A DNA stretch of 6,876 nucleotides from a bacterium. GTDB taxonomy: Bacteria > Chloroflexota > Dormibacteria > Aeolococcales > Bog-877. This document shows positions 1-6,524 of this stretch, one piece after another. The DNA is taken from NCBI GenBank assembly GCA_021798435.1, contig JAJZGN010000090.1, positions 1 through 6,876 of the forward strand, written 5' to 3'. Position 1 is the stretch's first letter. Every line of letters begins with the position of its first letter. The position numbers and the translations under genes are program-made. Under the pieces are notes generated by a model. It made no database searches and was not told the origin of the DNA. It saw nothing but the letters and a program-made list of their open reading frames with translations.

Positions 1-1
1 C

Positions 2-985
2 TGGGAGCGGGAGCTGCCCGTCTGGGAGCCGGGAGGAGCGGAGGTGGCCACCAGGGTCTCCGCCGGGGAGGTGCTGAACCGGCTGGCGGAGAAGATCCCG
101 TGGATCGTGGGGGGGGACGCGGACCTCTCCGAGTCCACCAAGACACGCCTCACCGAGGAGCGGGACTTCGACGGACAGACGGGGGACGGAAGGAACCTCC
201 ACTTCGGGGTCCGGGAGCATGCCATGGGGGCGGCGGTCAACGGCATCGCCGCCCACGGAGGGGTTCGCCCCTTCAGCGCCACGTTCTTCACCTTCTCCGA
301 CTACCAGCGGCCCTCGGTGCGGCTCTCCGCCCTCTCCTCGCTGGGCGTGGTGTGGGTCTACACCCACGACAGCATCGGCCTGGGAGAGGACGGTCCCACT
401 CACCAACCGGTGGAGCAGCTGGCGGCGCTCCGGGTCATCCCCGGTCTCGTGGTGCTCCGCCCCGGGGACGCCAACGAGTCCAGCTGGGCCTGGATGGTGG
501 CCTTGCAACGCGGATCCGCCCCCACGGCGCTGGTCCTCTGCCGCCAGGGACTGCCGGTGCTGGAGGGTACCGGGGAGCTGGGACGGGAGGGGGTGGCCCG
601 GGGTGGGTACATCCTCCAGGAGGCGCGCGGGGGTTTGCCGGAGGTGGTGCTGATCGGCACCGGCAGTGAGCTCTCGATCTGCGCCGCGGCCCGGGAGCTG
701 CTTCGGGAGGAGGGGATCCCGGCCCGTCTGGTGAGCATCCCCTCGCTGGAGCTCTTCCGAGAGCAGGAGGCGGGCTACCGCTCCCTGGTACTCCCGGATG
801 GCCTTCCCCGGGTGGCGGTGGAGGCTGGGGTCCCACAGCCCTGGGAGGCGGTGGTGGGGCCCGCCGGGGCGGTGATCGGCGTGGAGCGCTTCGGCGCCTC
901 CGCGCCCTACAAAACCATCTACGAGCATCTGGGGCTTACCCCGCAGCGGGTGGCCCAGCGGGCTCGCGAACTTCTTGAGGCTTGA
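2..985 (+). CDS. tkt: Transketolase, C-terminal half (5' end outside window)
   Basis: Thiamine-diphosphate enzyme that moves two-carbon ketol units between sugar phosphates in the cytoplasmic non-oxidative pentose phosphate pathway. The frame is open to the left edge, and the residues before the internal GTG at 44 still read like transketolase, so the gene is cut rather than short. About 327 residues are visible, roughly half the usual 620-670; the N-terminal diphosphate-binding domain lies upstream. Visible are the start of the pyrimidine-binding domain (GGDADLSES, about 110-136), the FGVREHAM motif with the catalytic Glu at codon 215-217, the aromatic FTFSDY stretch (about 287-304) that packs on the cofactor ring, HDSIGLGEDGPTHQP (about 365-409), and LVLCRQ with the substrate-binding Arg at 542-544. 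The C-terminal domain begins near GTGSELS (about 656) and ends with GVERFGASAPYKTIYEHLG. The stop lies 13 nt before the next gene, so the two are co-transcribed. Family assignment is firm; the paralogue is not determined. Confidence 0.96.
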   Translation, partial: WERELPVWEPGGAEVATRVSAGEVLNRLAEKIPWIVGGDADLSESTKTRLTEERDFDGQTGDGRNLHFGVREHAMGAAVNGIAAHGGVRPFSATFFTFSDYQRPSVRLSALSSLGVVWVYTHDSIGLGEDGPTHQPVEQLAALRVIPGLVVLRPGDANESSWAWMVALQRGSAPTALVLCRQGLPVLEGTGELGREGVARGGYILQEARGGLPEVVLIGTGSELSICAAARELLREEGIPARLVSIPSLELFREQEAGYRSLVLPDGLPRVAVEAGVPQPWEAVVGPAGAVIGVERFGASAPYKTIYEHLGLTPQRVAQRARELLEA

Positions 986-986
986 A

Positions 987-992
987 GAGGTG
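987..992 (+). promoter_or_regulatory. Ribosome binding site for tal-pgi
   Basis: GAGGTG lies 6 nt before the ATG at 999 and just after the transketolase stop. It decides the start. The alternative TTG at 975 would overlap the transketolase by 11 nt and has no comparable purine-rich site at a good distance. A GTG at 990 would fall inside this site. Confidence 0.65.
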
Positions 993-998
993 GCGGAA

Positions 999-3881
999 AT
1001 GGCCGAGAACACCCTGCGCCAGCTGGCGGACCACGGTCAGAGCGTCTGGTACGACAACCTGAGCCGGGACCTCATCAGCTCCAACGGCCTCCGGGAGCTC
1101 ATCGATCTGGGAGTGGTCGGGGTGACCGCCAACCCCACCATTTTCGAGCAGGCGGTCTCCGGCAGCGATGCCTACGACCTGGAGATTGCCAGCCTCTCCC
1201 GCGAGGGGCTCAGCGACGAGGAGATCTACGACCGCCTGATCGTGGAGGACGTCCGGGCGGCCTGCGACATCCTGGCCGGGGTCCATCGCCAGAGCGGTGG
1301 CCGGGACGGGTACGTGAGCCTTGAGGTGGCCCCCCGGCTGGCCCACGACACGGAGGCGACCGTCGCGGCCGCCCTCCGCTACCGGCAGCTGGTGGGGCGA
1401 GACAACCTCATGATCAAGATCCCGGCGACGCCGGAGGGGGTGCCGGCGGTGGAGGAGGCCATCGCCCAGGGGCTGAACGTCAACGTCACCTTGATCTTCG
1501 CCGTCGAACGCTACCGCGAGGTCATGGAGGCCTACTCCCGAGGGCTGGAGCGGCGGGTGGCGGCCGGCCTCGACGTGTCCGGAAGCCGCTCGGTGGCCAG
1601 CTTCTTCGTGAGCCGGGTCGACACCGAGGTGGACCGCCGGCTCGACCGTCTGTCCGAGGGAGCGGACCCGGACCGGGTCCGCGAGCTGTCGGAGGCGCAC
1701 GGCACCGCCGCCATCACCAACGCCGCCCTGGCCTACCTGGCCTTCGAGGAGGTGATGCGAGGACCGCGCTTCGCATCCCTGCGGGAGGCCGGGGGCCAAC
1801 TGCAGCGCCCCCTGTGGGCCAGCACCAGCACCAAGAACCCCGCCTATCGAGACGTCCTCTACTGCGAGGAGCTGATCGCCCCGGACACTGTCAACACCAT
1901 GCCGCCGGCCTCGGTCCGGGCCTTCCTGGACCACGGGCGCGTGCGCGACAGCCTGCGCGAACACCTGGCGCTGGCGGGGGCGGACCGGGACCACCTGGCT
2001 TACCTGGGAATCGACCTGGCAGACGTCACCAAACTCCTCGAGGAGCAGGGGGTGGCCAGCTTCGCCGCGTCGATGGACAAGCTCCTGGCCGAGGTGGGCG
2101 GGAAGCGGGCCAGCCTCGGCGCCGGCCGGGTCGTGGCCTCCCCGCGCACCCGCTTCATCGCCACCGCCACCACGGCGGGGCTTGAGCTGGGTTCGACCGC
2201 CGCACCGGTCGAGGAGGTGGCCGCCCGGCTGGCGGCCTCCCAGGCCAGCGCCCGGCTGACCGCCAGAGACGTCTCGCTCTGGCCAGGCGACGAGGCCCAG
2301 CGCGAGGAGATGGGCCACCGGCTCGGTTGGCTCGATGAACCTCGCCGCCAGCAGGGAGCGATCTCTCGCCTCAAGGGCCATCGGAGTTGGGTACGGGACC
2401 GGGGGTTCCGCCAGGCACTTCTCGTGGGTATGGGGGGGAGCAGCCTGTGTCCCGACGTGCTCTCGCAGACCTTCGGAGCCGCCCCGGGTTTCCCGGAGCT
2501 ACTGGTGCTGGACTCCACCGACCCCGATCAGGTGAGCCAGGTCGCGTCCGGACTGGAGCTGGAGCGCACCCTGGTGATCGTCTCCTCCAAGAGCGGGGGA
2601 ACGACGGAAACGCTGAGCCACCTCGCCTACTTCCACGATTTGCTGGTGAAGGCGGTGGGGGAGAAGGCTGGCGAACACTTCGTCGCCGTCACCGACCCTG
2701 GGACCCCGCTCGAGGTCAGGGCCCGAGAGCTGGGTTTCCACGAGGTGTTCTCCGCCAACCCTGAGATCGGCGGTAGGTACAGCGCCCTCTCCGACTTTGG
2801 GCTGGTGCCGGCGGCTACCATCGGCGTGGACCTGGACCAATTCCTGGCGGCGGCGCTGGCGATGGCCGAGGCCTGCGCGGCGCCTGAAGGAAGTCCGGGG
2901 GAGGAGCTGGCAGCGGTCCTGGCCGGGTCGGCGGCCAGCGGTCGGGACAAGGTCACTATCGTGGCGGACCCCGACCTCGAGGCTCTGCCGGTCTGGATCG
3001 AACAGCTCCTGGCGGAGTCCACCGGCAAGGAGGGGAGGGGACTGGTGCCGGTGGTGGGGGAGCCGGTCATGGAGGTGGCGGCCTACGGCGCCGACCGGCT
3101 CTTCGTCCACCTCGAGAGCGGCTCTGCCAACCCGGATCCCAAGACCACCGCCTGGCTGCAGGAGCTGGTCCGGGCGGACCAGCCGGTTGTTCACCTTCCA
3201 TCGCCGCACCTGCTGGACCTGGGGGCGGAGTTCTACCGCTGGGAGGTGGCCACGGCGCTGGCTGGTTCCGCGCTTCAGATCGACCCCTTCGACCAGCCCA
3301 ACGTTCAGGAGAGCAAGGACAACACCGCACGGCTTCTGGCCCAGTACCAGGCCGACGGCCAGCTGCCGGAGCCGGCATGCGATCTCGAGAGCGGGAAGTT
3401 GCAGCTCACCGGATGCGCCGGTGCTTCCGACCTGGATTCGGCCCTCCGGCAGTGGCTGGCGGGAGTGGGGCGCGGCTGGTACGTAGCCGTCATGGCCTAC
3501 CTGCCCATGCGCCCGGGACATCCCGAGGATCTGGAGGAGATCGCGCGGCTGCGCCGGGCGATCTCCCTGGCCACCGGGTGCGCTACCACCTTCGGCTTCG
3601 GTCCGCGCTTCCTCCACTCCACCGGGCAGCTGCACAAGGGGGGGCCGGCCAGCGCCGCCTTCCTGCAGATCACCGGTTCCCACCGCACCGCCCCCGCGAT
3701 TCCAGGCCACGCCTACGACTTCGCCACCCTTCAGGCGGCCCAGGCGCTCGGGGACTACCTCTCCCTCTCAGGGCGGCGGCGCAGGGTCCTCAGGGCAAAC
3801 CTGCTGGATGTCGGAGCCGGCCTCCTGGAGCTCACCCTGGGCCTGGAGCGGCTCCTCACCCCGGTGGGTGGGCCCCATTGA
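999..3881 (+). CDS. tal-pgi: Bifunctional transaldolase / glucose-6-phosphate isomerase fusion
   Basis: A single 960-aa chain carrying two cytoplasmic enzymes. The N-terminal part (about 1-365) is a transaldolase: DNLSRD with the acid/base Asp19, NPTIFEQAV at 45-53, Glu109 in SLEV, and the Schiff-base Lys140 in MIKIPAT. It transfers dihydroxyacetone from sedoheptulose 7-phosphate to glyceraldehyde 3-phosphate. After a variable linker (about 366-440), the C-terminal part is a phosphoglucose isomerase of the SIS fold: GMGGSSL at 477-483, the sugar-phosphate loop SSKSGGTTET at 529-538, GGRYS with Arg593 (family signature 1), PFDQPNVQESK ending in Lys773 at the position of signature 2, and FLHSTGQLHKGG at 871-882. 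Signature 2 departs from the classical GVE-x-x-K form, as I recall for the fused and actinobacterial-type isomerases. The reading frame is intact across the join, with no internal stop. Such fusions are known in several bacterial groups. Fructose 6-phosphate, product of the first half, is substrate of the second. The start at 999 is chosen for its ribosome site; an upstream TTG at 975 would add 8 residues. Confidence 0.95.
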   Translation: MAENTLRQLADHGQSVWYDNLSRDLISSNGLRELIDLGVVGVTANPTIFEQAVSGSDAYDLEIASLSREGLSDEEIYDRLIVEDVRAACDILAGVHRQSGGRDGYVSLEVAPRLAHDTEATVAAALRYRQLVGRDNLMIKIPATPEGVPAVEEAIAQGLNVNVTLIFAVERYREVMEAYSRGLERRVAAGLDVSGSRSVASFFVSRVDTEVDRRLDRLSEGADPDRVRELSEAHGTAAITNAALAYLAFEEVMRGPRFASLREAGGQLQRPLWASTSTKNPAYRDVLYCEELIAPDTVNTMPPASVRAFLDHGRVRDSLREHLALAGADRDHLAYLGIDLADVTKLLEEQGVASFAASMDKLLAEVGGKRASLGAGRVVASPRTRFIATATTAGLELGSTAAPVEEVAARLAASQASARLTARDVSLWPGDEAQREEMGHRLGWLDEPRRQQGAISRLKGHRSWVRDRGFRQALLVGMGGSSLCPDVLSQTFGAAPGFPELLVLDSTDPDQVSQVASGLELERTLVIVSSKSGGTTETLSHLAYFHDLLVKAVGEKAGEHFVAVTDPGTPLEVRARELGFHEVFSANPEIGGRYSALSDFGLVPAATIGVDLDQFLAAALAMAEACAAPEGSPGEELAAVLAGSAASGRDKVTIVADPDLEALPVWIEQLLAESTGKEGRGLVPVVGEPVMEVAAYGADRLFVHLESGSANPDPKTTAWLQELVRADQPVVHLPSPHLLDLGAEFYRWEVATALAGSALQIDPFDQPNVQESKDNTARLLAQYQADGQLPEPACDLESGKLQLTGCAGASDLDSALRQWLAGVGRGWYVAVMAYLPMRPGHPEDLEEIARLRRAISLATGCATTFGFGPRFLHSTGQLHKGGPASAAFLQITGSHRTAPAIPGHAYDFATLQAAQALGDYLSLSGRRRRVLRANLLDVGAGLLELTLGLERLLTPVGGPH

Positions 3882-4664
3882 TTGAGTGGCGGACGGTCCC
3901 GAGAAGGGGGCCCGGGGGCCTTGGCTGAGGTTGGTGCACCGGGTCACTGCCGGGTCCTGGTGCAACCCGACCCGGAGGCGCTGGCCCGCTTCACGGCCGC
4001 CACCACCACCCTCATCATCCAGGAGGCCGTCGCCCGGAGGGGGGCCGCGCTGGTGGGGCTGCCCGGCGGTGAGACACCGCGTCGGTTTCTGGAGCTCTTG
4101 GCGGAGCAGTCCGAGGTGGATTGGGCACGGGTGGTGTTGCTGCCAGCCGATGAGAGGGTGGTCCCGCCCGCCGACCCGCGTTCCAACGAAGGGATGATCC
4201 GACGTTGCCTGCTGGAGCGTATCGCGGGTCCCGGCCCCCGGCTCCTCTCGTGGGAGGCCGGCAGCGGACTTGGGGCAGCCGAGCTCTGCGCCAACTTCCG
4301 GGGACTGCTTCTGAACCTCGACTCGGGCGGGGCACCCGCCATGGACCTTTGCTTGCTCGGAATGGGGCAGGACGGCCATACCGCGTCCCTCTTCCCTGGG
4401 CGGGAGTACGACCAGGGCTCCCTGGCCCTCGACTCGACCTCCCCCGCGGGCGAGCCCAGGCTCAGCCTCGGTCCGGCCGCCCTCCGCGCAGCCCGGAGAC
4501 TGGCCCTCCTGCTGGCCGGCCCGGAGAAGAGCGAGACCCTGGTCCGGGTGGCCGAGGGGCCGTACGACCCCATCTCCCTCCCGGCCCAGCTGGCAGCCCG
4601 GCGGCCCCAGGGGGCGGAGGTGTGGTGTGACGGGGCCGCAGCGGCGATGCTCACCGGGGGCTGA
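3882..4664 (+). CDS. pgl: 6-phosphogluconolactonase
   Basis: Hydrolyses 6-phosphogluconolactone to 6-phosphogluconate, the second step of the oxidative pentose phosphate branch (DevB/NagB-like fold, cytoplasm). With the outermost start the protein has 260 residues. Visible are LPGGETPRRFLELL at 60-73 (phosphate-binding region), the DERVVPP loop at 90-96 followed by DPRSNEGMI at 98-106, and the hallmark GMGQDGHTASLFPG at 160-173 containing the catalytic-region His166. Near the C-terminus are LAGPEKSE at 211-218 and PAQL at 234-237. The start is uncertain. TTG at 3882 follows the tal-pgi stop with no gap. A second TTG at 3921 would give 247 residues, closer to the usual family N-terminus (few residues before the VLVQPDPEALA strand), with only a G-rich run near 3903-3909 as a possible ribosome site. 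Neither start has a strong ribosome site, so translation may be coupled to tal-pgi. The family assignment is firm because the motifs separate it from glucosamine-6-phosphate deaminase. Confidence 0.92.
   Translation: MSGGRSREGGPGALAEVGAPGHCRVLVQPDPEALARFTAATTTLIIQEAVARRGAALVGLPGGETPRRFLELLAEQSEVDWARVVLLPADERVVPPADPRSNEGMIRRCLLERIAGPGPRLLSWEAGSGLGAAELCANFRGLLLNLDSGGAPAMDLCLLGMGQDGHTASLFPGREYDQGSLALDSTSPAGEPRLSLGPAALRAARRLALLLAGPEKSETLVRVAEGPYDPISLPAQLAARRPQGAEVWCDGAAAAMLTGG
4656..4660 (+). promoter_or_regulatory. Likely ribosome binding site for rpe
   Basis: GGGGG ends 5 nt before the TTG at 4666 and lies inside the last codons of pgl. It supports the TTG start, which puts the protein's N-terminus exactly where the family begins, over the earlier GTG at 4627. 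Confidence 0.45.
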
Positions 4665-4665
4665 G

Positions 4666-5346
4666 TTGGTCCAGCTCGCTCCCTCGATCCTCGCCGCCGA
4701 CTTCTCCAGGCTGGGCGACGAGGTGGCGGCCTGCGAACGGGCCGGGGCCCACCGCATTCACATCGACGTGATGGACAACCACTTCGTACCCAACCTCAGC
4801 ATGGGACCCGAGGTGGTCTCGGCCTGCCGCCGCCACACCCGCCTGCCGCTGGAGGTGCACCTCATGGTGGAACGCCCCGACAGCATCATCCCGGCGTTCA
4901 TCGAGGCCGGCTGCGGCACGGTCACGGTGCACCTGGAGGCGGGACCGCAGCCGCACCGTAGCGTGGCGCTCGTCCACCAGCTGGGAGCCCGGGCCGGGAT
5001 AGCGATCAATCCTGGGACCGCGACCTCGCTCCTTCGGACCCTCCTGCCCGAGGTGGAGCTGGCGCTCGTCATGTCGGTGGACCCAGGGTTCGGGGGCCAG
5101 CGCCTTCTGCCCCAGGCCCTCCCGCGGCTCAGGGAGGTGGCGGAGTTGATCTCCCAGCTGAACCCCGACTGCGAGCTGGAGGTGGACGGGGGTGTGGACT
5201 GCGACAATGTGTCCAGCTGCGTAGCCGCCGGGGCCACGGTGGTGGTGGCGGGAACCTCTGTGTTCGCCGCCCCCAATGGCGCCGTCGCCGGGGTCGGGTG
5301 CCTCCTGGAAAGGATCTCGGGAGGAGCGGGTGGGCAGCTGCCGTGA
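4666..5346 (+). CDS. rpe: Ribulose-phosphate 3-epimerase
   Basis: Interconverts ribulose 5-phosphate and xylulose 5-phosphate, joining the oxidative branch to transketolase. The 226-aa product is of normal length (family about 215-230) and is a TIM barrel. It starts VQLAPSILAADFSRLGDE at residues 2-19, the typical first strand. The metal and catalytic residues are present: His32 and Asp34 in HIDVMDNHFVPN (signature 1), His65 in EVHLMV, and Asp174 in EVDGGV. MSVDPGFGGQ at 136-145 is the phosphate-side loop and VVVAGTSVF at 192-200 the last phosphate-binding segment. The TTG start follows the pgl stop after a single base, which implies translational coupling. A GTG at 4627 in the same frame would add 13 residues unlike the family and overlap pgl by 38 nt, so it is less likely. 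No missing residues or frameshifts are seen. Confidence 0.95.
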   Translation: MVQLAPSILAADFSRLGDEVAACERAGAHRIHIDVMDNHFVPNLSMGPEVVSACRRHTRLPLEVHLMVERPDSIIPAFIEAGCGTVTVHLEAGPQPHRSVALVHQLGARAGIAINPGTATSLLRTLLPEVELALVMSVDPGFGGQRLLPQALPRLREVAELISQLNPDCELEVDGGVDCDNVSSCVAAGATVVVAGTSVFAAPNGAVAGVGCLLERISGGAGGQLP

Positions 5347-5356
5347 CCGTGACGCC

Positions 5357-5363
5357 GAGGAGG
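5357..5363 (+). promoter_or_regulatory. Ribosome binding site for the 5374 gene
   Basis: GAGGAGG, a near-perfect Shine-Dalgarno sequence, lies 10 nt before the ATG at 5374, in the short gap after rpe. It is the strongest such site in the window and supports the 5374 gene as real. Confidence 0.6.
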
Positions 5364-5373
5364 TTGGGAGAGA

Positions 5374-6024
5374 ATGCCCCGTAGTCCGCTGGCGGTGCCC
5401 GAGCATCCGCAGCTAACGCCGGAGGTCCGCCAGGCCTGGGTGGAGGTGGATCGCAAGCTGGGCGTGTTCATCATCCCCCAGCTGCGCGAGCTGGGACAGG
5501 AGAAGGCGGTCGACGGGCTGTTGGCTCGGGGTGCCGAGCTGGCGACCTTGGCTTCCGACGGGGAGCACGAGGCGCTGCTCCCCGGGTATGGGGACCTGCT
5601 CCAGGAGGCTCAGGCGGCACTCCGGGAGGCGAGGAGCCAGGAGGTGGCGGCGAGCCGGGCGTCTGGGGCCAGGAGGCACGAGGAGGCCGAGGCCGAGTCG
5701 GCGATCCGGCTGGCCCGCAGCCGCCTACCGGCGCGACGCATGACGAGGCTGGAGGCGCGGTTGGCCGAGCTCGTTGACGGCAGTCCGCAGGAGAGGCGCC
5801 TCGCCATCGCCGAGGCCATAGAGGAGTGGGATCGGATGGCCCAGACCAGGGAGGCGAAGCTCGCCGAGCGCATGGCCGAGACCGCCCATCTGCCGGTCAG
5901 GCCCCGCCAGCGCGAGACCGCCCGCAGTCGCAAGGCGAGGCGAGACCAGGAGCGAATCCTGGAGTTGGCTCGCAACTTCGACCCGGAGCGGGCGCTGGGA
6001 GCGCCCGCCCGGGCCGGTCAGTGA
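5374..6024 (+). CDS. Hypothetical charged, probably alpha-helical protein
   Basis: I do not recognise this 216-aa protein. It has no signal peptide, no membrane segment and no cysteine, and is rich in Ala, Arg, Glu and Leu. Residues 12-60 look like a small helical region with the only hydrophobic cluster (KLGVFIIPQL, 28-37). From about 73 to 170 the sequence is almost continuous charged helix with possible coiled-coil character, broken near 135-139 (DGSPQ). The tail (175-216) is strongly basic, with RPRQRETARSRKARR at 176-190, and could touch nucleic acid or an acidic partner; that is inference. The ATG has a good ribosome site. Codons keep the GC-rich third position of the neighbours, but AGG is used often. 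The gene begins 27 nt after rpe on the same strand, so it is probably transcribed with the pentose phosphate genes, although its role need not be metabolic. It ends overlapping the convergent gene by 7 nt. Confidence 0.8.
   Translation: MPRSPLAVPEHPQLTPEVRQAWVEVDRKLGVFIIPQLRELGQEKAVDGLLARGAELATLASDGEHEALLPGYGDLLQEAQAALREARSQEVAASRASGARRHEEAEAESAIRLARSRLPARRMTRLEARLAELVDGSPQERRLAIAEAIEEWDRMAQTREAKLAERMAETAHLPVRPRQRETARSRKARRDQERILELARNFDPERALGAPARAGQ
5988..6008. terminator. Perfect GC hairpin at the convergent gene ends
   Basis: A 9-bp perfect inverted repeat (GCGGGCGCT / AGCGCCCGC) with a 3-nt GGG loop lies inside the last codons of the 5374 gene, just beyond the stop of the minus-strand gene. 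Being symmetric it would form in RNA from either strand, as expected for a shared terminator of convergent genes. No T-run follows on either side, so it is not a classical intrinsic terminator. It may pause polymerase, protect a 3' end, or be a chance product of GC-rich coding sequence. Confidence 0.4.
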
Positions 6025-6425
6025 CGGGAGGCCTCTAGCTCCAGGGCCTCGCCCTCCTCGGCCTCGATGGTGATCCAGTCCGGTTGCCCCAGCAGCCGGC
6101 TGACCTCCACCATGATGCGGCCCTGGGCGTCGAAGACGGCGTCCTGCACCCGGTCGATGCTGGGGCGGCTGCTGGCCACCACCTGGGCGAGGTCCGGGTC
6201 GACCTGGGAGACCTCGGCCCGGCGCAGCTCCTCGGTGATCGCCGGCGGCACCACCCGGCGCTCCCGGATGCGGGCGTCCTCAAGGTCGGCGAGAACGCGG
6301 TCCAGGTGCTCCAGGTGGGAGCGGTACTTGCGCAGCTTCCTGGTCCGGGCCAGGCTCTCGCGCTGCCGACGCAGGATGTCGTGGTGGGTAACCCGGTAGC
6401 GGTTGTCCCGCTCGGTGGTCATCAT
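6018..6425 (-). CDS. Hypothetical charged protein, convergent with the operon
   Basis: I do not recognise this 135-aa protein. Residues 1-58 are basic and helical (RRQRESLARTRKLRKYR at 19-35, then HLEHLDRVLADLEDARIRE at 38-56). A short break VVPPAIT at 58-64 is followed by a middle section, then a more hydrophobic part with RVQDAVFDAQGRIMVEVSRLL at about 92-112 (helix or strand mixture) and PDWITIE at 115-121. The end (121-131) is acidic. There is no cysteine, signal peptide or membrane segment. Nearly every codon ends in G or C, which is strong support for this strand and frame over the opposite-strand open frames. Two ATG codons stand in tandem (6425 and 6422); the first has GAGGAAG 7 nt upstream. 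The gene is convergent with the 5374 gene and overlaps it by 7 nt, so it belongs to a different transcription unit. The opposed charge of its two ends suggests self-association or a protein partner; this is speculative. Confidence 0.82.
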   Translation of the reverse strand: MMTTERDNRYRVTHHDILRRQRESLARTRKLRKYRSHLEHLDRVLADLEDARIRERRVVPPAITEELRRAEVSQVDPDLAQVVASSRPSIDRVQDAVFDAQGRIMVEVSRLLGQPDWITIEAEEGEALELEASRH

Positions 6426-6432
6426 CTGGTCA

Positions 6433-6439
6433 CTTCCTC
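6433..6439 (-). promoter_or_regulatory. Ribosome binding site for the 6425 minus-strand gene
   Basis: On the minus strand GAGGAAG stands 7 nt before the first of two tandem ATG codons. The spacing is ideal for the ATG at 6425 and slightly long for 6422. Confidence 0.6.
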
Positions 6440-6524
6440 GGTTGGGGCGCCACGCCTCATGGGTTGGTCCCTCTGGGGAGCTCAGCGTGGCTTGGGCCCC
6501 TCGGTGTCAACGGCAATGGACGCA

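Noticed and set aside
44..985. GTG at 44 as the true start of a split, stand-alone C-terminal transketolase subunit
   Set aside because: The frame is open to the window edge, and the residues before the GTG fit the usual linker of full-length transketolase. A split form cannot be fully excluded without upstream sequence.
975..998. TTG at 975 as the start of tal-pgi
   Set aside because: The ATG at 999 has a properly spaced GAGGTG; the TTG has no good site and would overlap the transketolase.
936..2381. 481-codon open frame on the minus strand
   Set aside because: Lies wholly opposite the transketolase end and the transaldolase half, which have clear active-site motifs. Its Gly/His/Val-rich translation has no family features; long antisense frames are expected in DNA of this base composition.
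2499..3710. 403-codon open frame on the minus strand
   Set aside because: Antisense to the isomerase domain; low-complexity Gln/Arg/Gly-rich translation and no ribosome site.
4627..4665. GTG at 4627 as the start of rpe
   Set aside because: The 13 added residues do not resemble the family, while TTG at 4666 gives the standard N-terminus right after the pgl stop.
3768..4757. 329-codon open frame on the minus strand
   Set aside because: Opposite pgl and the ends of its neighbours; its translation is Gly/Pro/Arg-rich without motifs.
4651..5474. Two overlapping minus-strand open frames (251 and 238 codons)
   Set aside because: Both are shadows of rpe, whose catalytic residues are all present on the plus strand.
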